NCBI GenBank assembly: GCA_045646245.1
Contig: JAZRKJ010000032.1
Location: forward strand, 1 to 27,239
Direction of reading: 5' to 3'
DNA length: 27,239 nucleotides
Source: SIG607 sp045646245
Lineage (GTDB): Bacteria; Bacillota; Clostridia; Oscillospirales; Acutalibacteraceae
The notes below the pieces were generated by a model. That model was not told the DNA's origin. It saw nothing but the letters and a program-made list of their open reading frames with translations, and searched no databases. Shown here one piece after another: positions 24,359 to 27,239 of this stretch (position 1 is the first letter of the stretch; each line of letters opens with the position of its first letter). A program made the position numbers and the translations under genes.

Positions 24359-25453
24359 TTATTCTAACGCCTTATTAAACATATTCAAAATTTCCTGCAT
24401 CATTTCCATATTGACTTCACTGTATAAGGTATGGTCAACACCGTTACAAAATTCGGTCAGCTCTTCCTGTGTAAGGTCCCGGTCATATTGCTTTTCAAGC
24501 AGCTCCAAATCCTTTTTGACCTTTTCCTGATAGGCAACAGCTCGCAGTGAGTGCAAAATGGTATTATGCCCTGCTTGGGCACCGGTACCAATGTAATACG
24601 TTACATTCTTTTTCCTGATCTCATCCCTATGCGAAATAACGGATTGATGACCGAAGCTGATAACAAAATCACGGTTACCGTGAGCAATATAGACAGGCAC
24701 ATTGGTACTGTTTATGCCTTTTACAGCATCGTACTTTGTATAATCTTTAAACAACAGCGTTTGATATGCATTTAAAAAAACCTCCGGAAAATCTATCTTC
24801 AAAATGCCTGAAAAAGGGCTCATATACTGTTCGCCCTTTTCTACAAAGAGTGTATAACCGCTGTTAAAGGGAGCCACAGCAGAGCAACCGCGTATGTTTT
24901 TATGGATAGAAAGCACCGACGTTGCCGCATAGCCACCCCAGGAATGTCCAAACAAAAACAGAGGATATTTAGATAACTGCCTGTCATTTTCAATATAGGT
25001 CAATGCGTGGTCCAAATTCACCAGTGGCGTGCACATGCCCACAGTAGAATCACCCTCGGATGCATAAGTACCTTGGCAGTCATAGGTAAATACGGCGTAT
25101 CCGTTGCGTACAAAGTACTCAATAAATGGAATATAATCATCTGCGCCGGAATGCATACCGTGGCAAACCACAACCATACCCTTTGCGTCACGGCAGGGAT
25201 AAAAATAGCCTTGGAGTTTAAGCGCACCGCTGGGAAAGAAAAAAGTGTCCCGCGGCAGTCTTTCAGATACCCGACTATAATCAAATTCGCCAAAAATCGT
25301 GTTAATATCCCGTTTTTCATATCTTTTGAAGAAGGAATCGTACGCGGCCTTTGCTCCAAGGATAGTTCCCACCTGCAGACCTGTACGCAGTGCTATCTTT
25401 GCCAATGTTTTTGCATCGTTTATTAAGCGTCCGCCAGATTCTTGATTATCCAT
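24359..25453 (-). CDS. Alpha/beta hydrolase, serine aminopeptidase S33/lysophospholipase-like
   Basis: 364 aa. The alpha/beta-hydrolase triad can be read directly: Ser171 in the nucleophile elbow 'GHSWGG', Asp262 in 'AHGNRDF', and His296 in 'AGHNT'. The oxyanion segment 'VVCHGMHSG' is at 95-103. About 65 residues at the N-terminus ('AKIALRTGLQVGTILGAKAAYDSFF') form an amphipathic or weakly hydrophobic helix that may attach to the membrane. Members cleave esters such as lipids or acylated small molecules. The ATG at 25453 follows AAAGGAG by 8 bases. It is divergent from a condensation-domain gene, and the two could act together on acyl groups, but this is only positional. Confidence 0.85.
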   Translation of the reverse strand: MDNQESGGRLINDAKTLAKIALRTGLQVGTILGAKAAYDSFFKRYEKRDINTIFGEFDYSRVSERLPRDTFFFPSGALKLQGYFYPCRDAKGMVVVCHGMHSGADDYIPFIEYFVRNGYAVFTYDCQGTYASEGDSTVGMCTPLVNLDHALTYIENDRQLSKYPLFLFGHSWGGYAATSVLSIHKNIRGCSAVAPFNSGYTLFVEKGEQYMSPFSGILKIDFPEVFLNAYQTLLFKDYTKYDAVKGINSTNVPVYIAHGNRDFVISFGHQSVISHRDEIRKKNVTYYIGTGAQAGHNTILHSLRAVAYQEKVKKDLELLEKQYDRDLTQEELTEFCNGVDHTLYSEVNMEMMQEILNMFNKALE

Positions 25454-25521
25454 TTTGCAAACTCCTTTATTCAAAATTCGGTTCAACAATTCCAATGTAG
25501 GTAATAGTTTTTTACCCTTTC

Positions 25522-25550
25522 AGTTTAGCATATTTTTTTAGTTTTTTCAA
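25522..25550 (-). promoter_or_regulatory. Promoter of the alpha/beta hydrolase gene
   Basis: Minus strand: TTGAAA (25545-25550), 17-base spacer ending TGC (extended -10), TAAACT (25522-25527). Confidence 0.6.
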
Positions 25551-25678
25551 CGCAAAAACAAAATCTTTTTGTTTCCCGCATACCTTTAGGCACGTTGCAC
25601 CAATTTAGGTATAATTTTTTTAGTAAAAAATAAAATTATTAAAAAAGTCGGAAAATGCTTTCTTTTGTCGAAAAGGTG

Positions 25679-25687
25679 TGGTATAAT
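25679..25687 (+). promoter_or_regulatory. Extended -10 promoter of the condensation-domain gene
   Basis: TGG followed by TATAAT (25682-25687), with a poor -35 (TTTCTT). A second TATAAT at 25610-25615 further upstream is overlapped by an inverted repeat, ATACCT (25580-25585) and AGGTAT (25607-25612), which could be an operator. Confidence 0.45.
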
Positions 25688-25737
25688 AGTTAAGTATTGT
25701 GAAAAAAGCATATTATCTTACAGGAGAGTAATGGAAT

Positions 25738-27087
25738 ATGACGGATAAATCTTGTTACAATTTAAGTCTCTCGCAAGACGTGGCATACTTGCAATGCAAG
25801 TACAGTTTATATAAAAGAGTAATCAACATCCTTTCCTCCATCACCATTGACGAGGAAGTGGATTTCGAGCTTATGGAACAGGCTTTCAAGCTTCTGGTTG
25901 AACGAAACGACTGCCTCAGAATCAGGTTCTTCAAAAAGAAGGGAGAACTGATGCAGTACTTTGGAGATTCCGGAAAGAATACCGGCAAAGTGCCTGTTTT
26001 GTCCTTTGAAACCAAAGAACAACAAGACGCTTTTATCGATAAGGTAAGAAAAAAACCCGTTGACTATATGCACGGTATTGTTATTGAACCTTATTTTGTT
26101 CACACCTATGACAATCGTTACATGGTATTTTTAAAGATTTGTCATCTGGTTACTGACCTTTATGGAATCAACGTTTTGTATACGGATCTTATGAACGTGT
26201 ATAATGCTCTGAAGAAGGACGAACCGTTGCCCCCCGCCCCTGAAAGTTTCGAGGAGATTATCAAAAAGGATATCGAAAAGGACTCCAGGGTGGAGAAAGA
26301 CCTGGAATACTTCACCAATCTGCTCACCGATAATCCCGAACCATTCTATGCCGGTATTCACGGCCCTGATAATCCCATTTGGCAGAAGCAACTTAAAAAA
26401 CACCATCGGAGTATGACTATTTTCCTTGTCCGTAACAGCACACGGACCTACCGTCACAAGATTGACAGGGATTTGATGGAAAAGGCGCTGACCTATTGTC
26501 AGAACAATCGTTGCTCACTTGCAAATTTACTTTTCTACACAAGCTCTATAGCCTTGGCTCGGCTAAACGGAAACCTCAAGAACATAATGCCCGTAGGTCT
26601 TTATAATTGCCGCACCTCCGCACAGGAAAAGCACTGTGCAGGCCCTAAGGTGCAAAGCGCCGCTTGTTATACCAAGATTGATTACACCCTTTCCTTCGAG
26701 GATAATCTAAAGGCATTCTCAATTGCGCAGAATGGCCTTTATAGACACGTCAAGTTTAAAGACAGAGATTTTGAGGCTTTAATGCACAACATCTACCGTT
26801 CTTCACCTCTTCTGATCTACTATTCCATTGCCTACTCACTTATACCCGTTGATATGCCGGAGAATATAGAGTTTAATTTGTATACCAACGGTAATTGCGC
26901 TCTTCCCGCCTATGTTATTCAGGTTTTGAATGCCAAGACCAAAGAAATTGATATGGCTTACGATGTGCAGACCAAGATCACCAGTGAAGATGATGTACGC
27001 AACTTCCATTCCTACTATTTGAATGTACTAAAACAGGTATTGGACGATCCCGATATCAAAGTTTCGGATATTCAGCTTTCGCTGTAA
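25738..27087 (+). CDS. Stand-alone condensation-domain (acyltransferase superfamily) protein
   Basis: 449 aa. The length and pattern fit the NRPS-condensation/acyltransferase (CoA-dependent, BAHD-like) fold: 'FELMEQAFKLLVERNDCLRIRF' at 43-64 and the active-site HHxxxDG seen here as Cys135-His136-Leu-Val-Thr-Asp140-Leu. The catalytic second His and the Asp are kept; the first His and the Gly are replaced. No adenylation, thiolation or other NRPS module is attached, so a free acyltransferase, such as an alcohol, sugar or lipid acyltransferase, is more likely than peptide synthesis. AGGAG is 11 bases before the ATG, with an out-of-frame ATG between that opens a 5-codon leader frame (25731), which may dampen translation. 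No close family was identified. Confidence 0.75.
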   Translation: MTDKSCYNLSLSQDVAYLQCKYSLYKRVINILSSITIDEEVDFELMEQAFKLLVERNDCLRIRFFKKKGELMQYFGDSGKNTGKVPVLSFETKEQQDAFIDKVRKKPVDYMHGIVIEPYFVHTYDNRYMVFLKICHLVTDLYGINVLYTDLMNVYNALKKDEPLPPAPESFEEIIKKDIEKDSRVEKDLEYFTNLLTDNPEPFYAGIHGPDNPIWQKQLKKHHRSMTIFLVRNSTRTYRHKIDRDLMEKALTYCQNNRCSLANLLFYTSSIALARLNGNLKNIMPVGLYNCRTSAQEKHCAGPKVQSAACYTKIDYTLSFEDNLKAFSIAQNGLYRHVKFKDRDFEALMHNIYRSSPLLIYYSIAYSLIPVDMPENIEFNLYTNGNCALPAYVIQVLNAKTKEIDMAYDVQTKITSEDDVRNFHSYYLNVLKQVLDDPDIKVSDIQLSL

Positions 27088-27108
27088 CAACATATTTTCA
27101 AGTCAGGA

Positions 27109-27226
27109 CCTCCGGCTAAGCCGGAGGCTTGAATAGCCCTTCAAGGGCATTTTACAGACAAAACCCCTAAAGGGGCGCCGAAAGGTTTGCCGACTGCATT
27201 ACTTTTTCGGGCTACCCCTCAAGGGG
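27109..27226. repeat. Cluster of GC-rich hairpins, repeat-like
   Basis: Four short perfect hairpins follow the condensation gene: 8 bp (27109-27116 with 27120-27127), 5 bp (27136-27140 with 27144-27148), CCCC/GGGG at 27164-27175, and CCCC/GGGG at 27215-27226 followed by TTTT. The first and last can act as terminators. GC content is well above the surroundings, as in dispersed REP-type elements; copies elsewhere cannot be seen from this window. Confidence 0.5.
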
Positions 27227-27239
27227 TTTTATTTATGCC

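Noticed and set aside
22928..25453. Prophage region
   Set aside because: Only one phage-tail-like gene is present; no integrase, terminase, capsid or lysis genes, and each neighbour has its own promoter and terminator.
27109..27239. CRISPR array
   Set aside because: The hairpins differ in sequence and spacing; there are no regular direct repeats or spacers and no cas genes.

Overview
The window looks like a chromosomal segment of a gut-type Clostridia (Oscillospirales/Ruminococcaceae-like) genome. The reasons are moderate to low GC, strong AGGAGG-type ribosome binding sites, near-consensus sigma-A promoters, a T-box leader in front of an aminoacyl-tRNA synthetase operon, and many AraC-type regulators beside carbohydrate genes. 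All names rest on reading the translated sequence and on recalled family motifs; no database search was run.

Layout. 1-504: start of a DegT/DnrJ/EryC1-type aminotransferase, cut by the window edge. 698-1543: DUF89 (ARMT1-like) phosphatase, convergent with a YqhD-like iron/zinc alcohol dehydrogenase (1637-2812) and separated from it by a nested inverted-repeat terminator. 2813-3478: a gene-free stretch that appears to carry a roughly 275-nt structured non-coding RNA on the minus strand. 3479-5551: the uraA-upp uracil uptake and salvage operon. 5841-8257: a secreted protein broken by a frameshift. 8308-10182: a DUF4838 (glycoside-hydrolase-like) gene broken by two in-frame stops.

10277-16343 (minus strand) is the most interesting part. 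A T-box leader drives an AspRS with GatC fused to its C-terminus, then a shortened GatA that has lost all three residues of the amidase catalytic triad, then an apparently normal GatB. After a terminator hairpin comes an asparaginase-fold protein with a GatD-like 'SENM' motif. Canonical GatCAB takes ammonia from the GatA glutaminase. Archaeal GatDE takes it from the asparaginase-like GatD. The layout therefore suggests a rewired tRNA-dependent amidotransferase in which GatA is only structural and ammonia comes from elsewhere, perhaps from the neighbouring protein. This is an inference. That protein itself lacks the usual catalytic lysine.

16423-22812: a lipoprotein and three AraC-family regulators, a FAD-dependent oxidoreductase with a large internal deletion, and an intact right-handed beta-helix enzyme resembling GH141. 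Three of the carbohydrate or accessory genes in the window are broken in different ways, which points to decay of a polysaccharide-use locus.

22928-27239: a phage-tail-like protein with a C-type-lectin/FGE-like C-terminus, an alpha/beta hydrolase, a stand-alone condensation-domain protein, and a run of GC-rich hairpins at the end. I saw no tRNA, rRNA, CRISPR array, insertion sequence or transposase.
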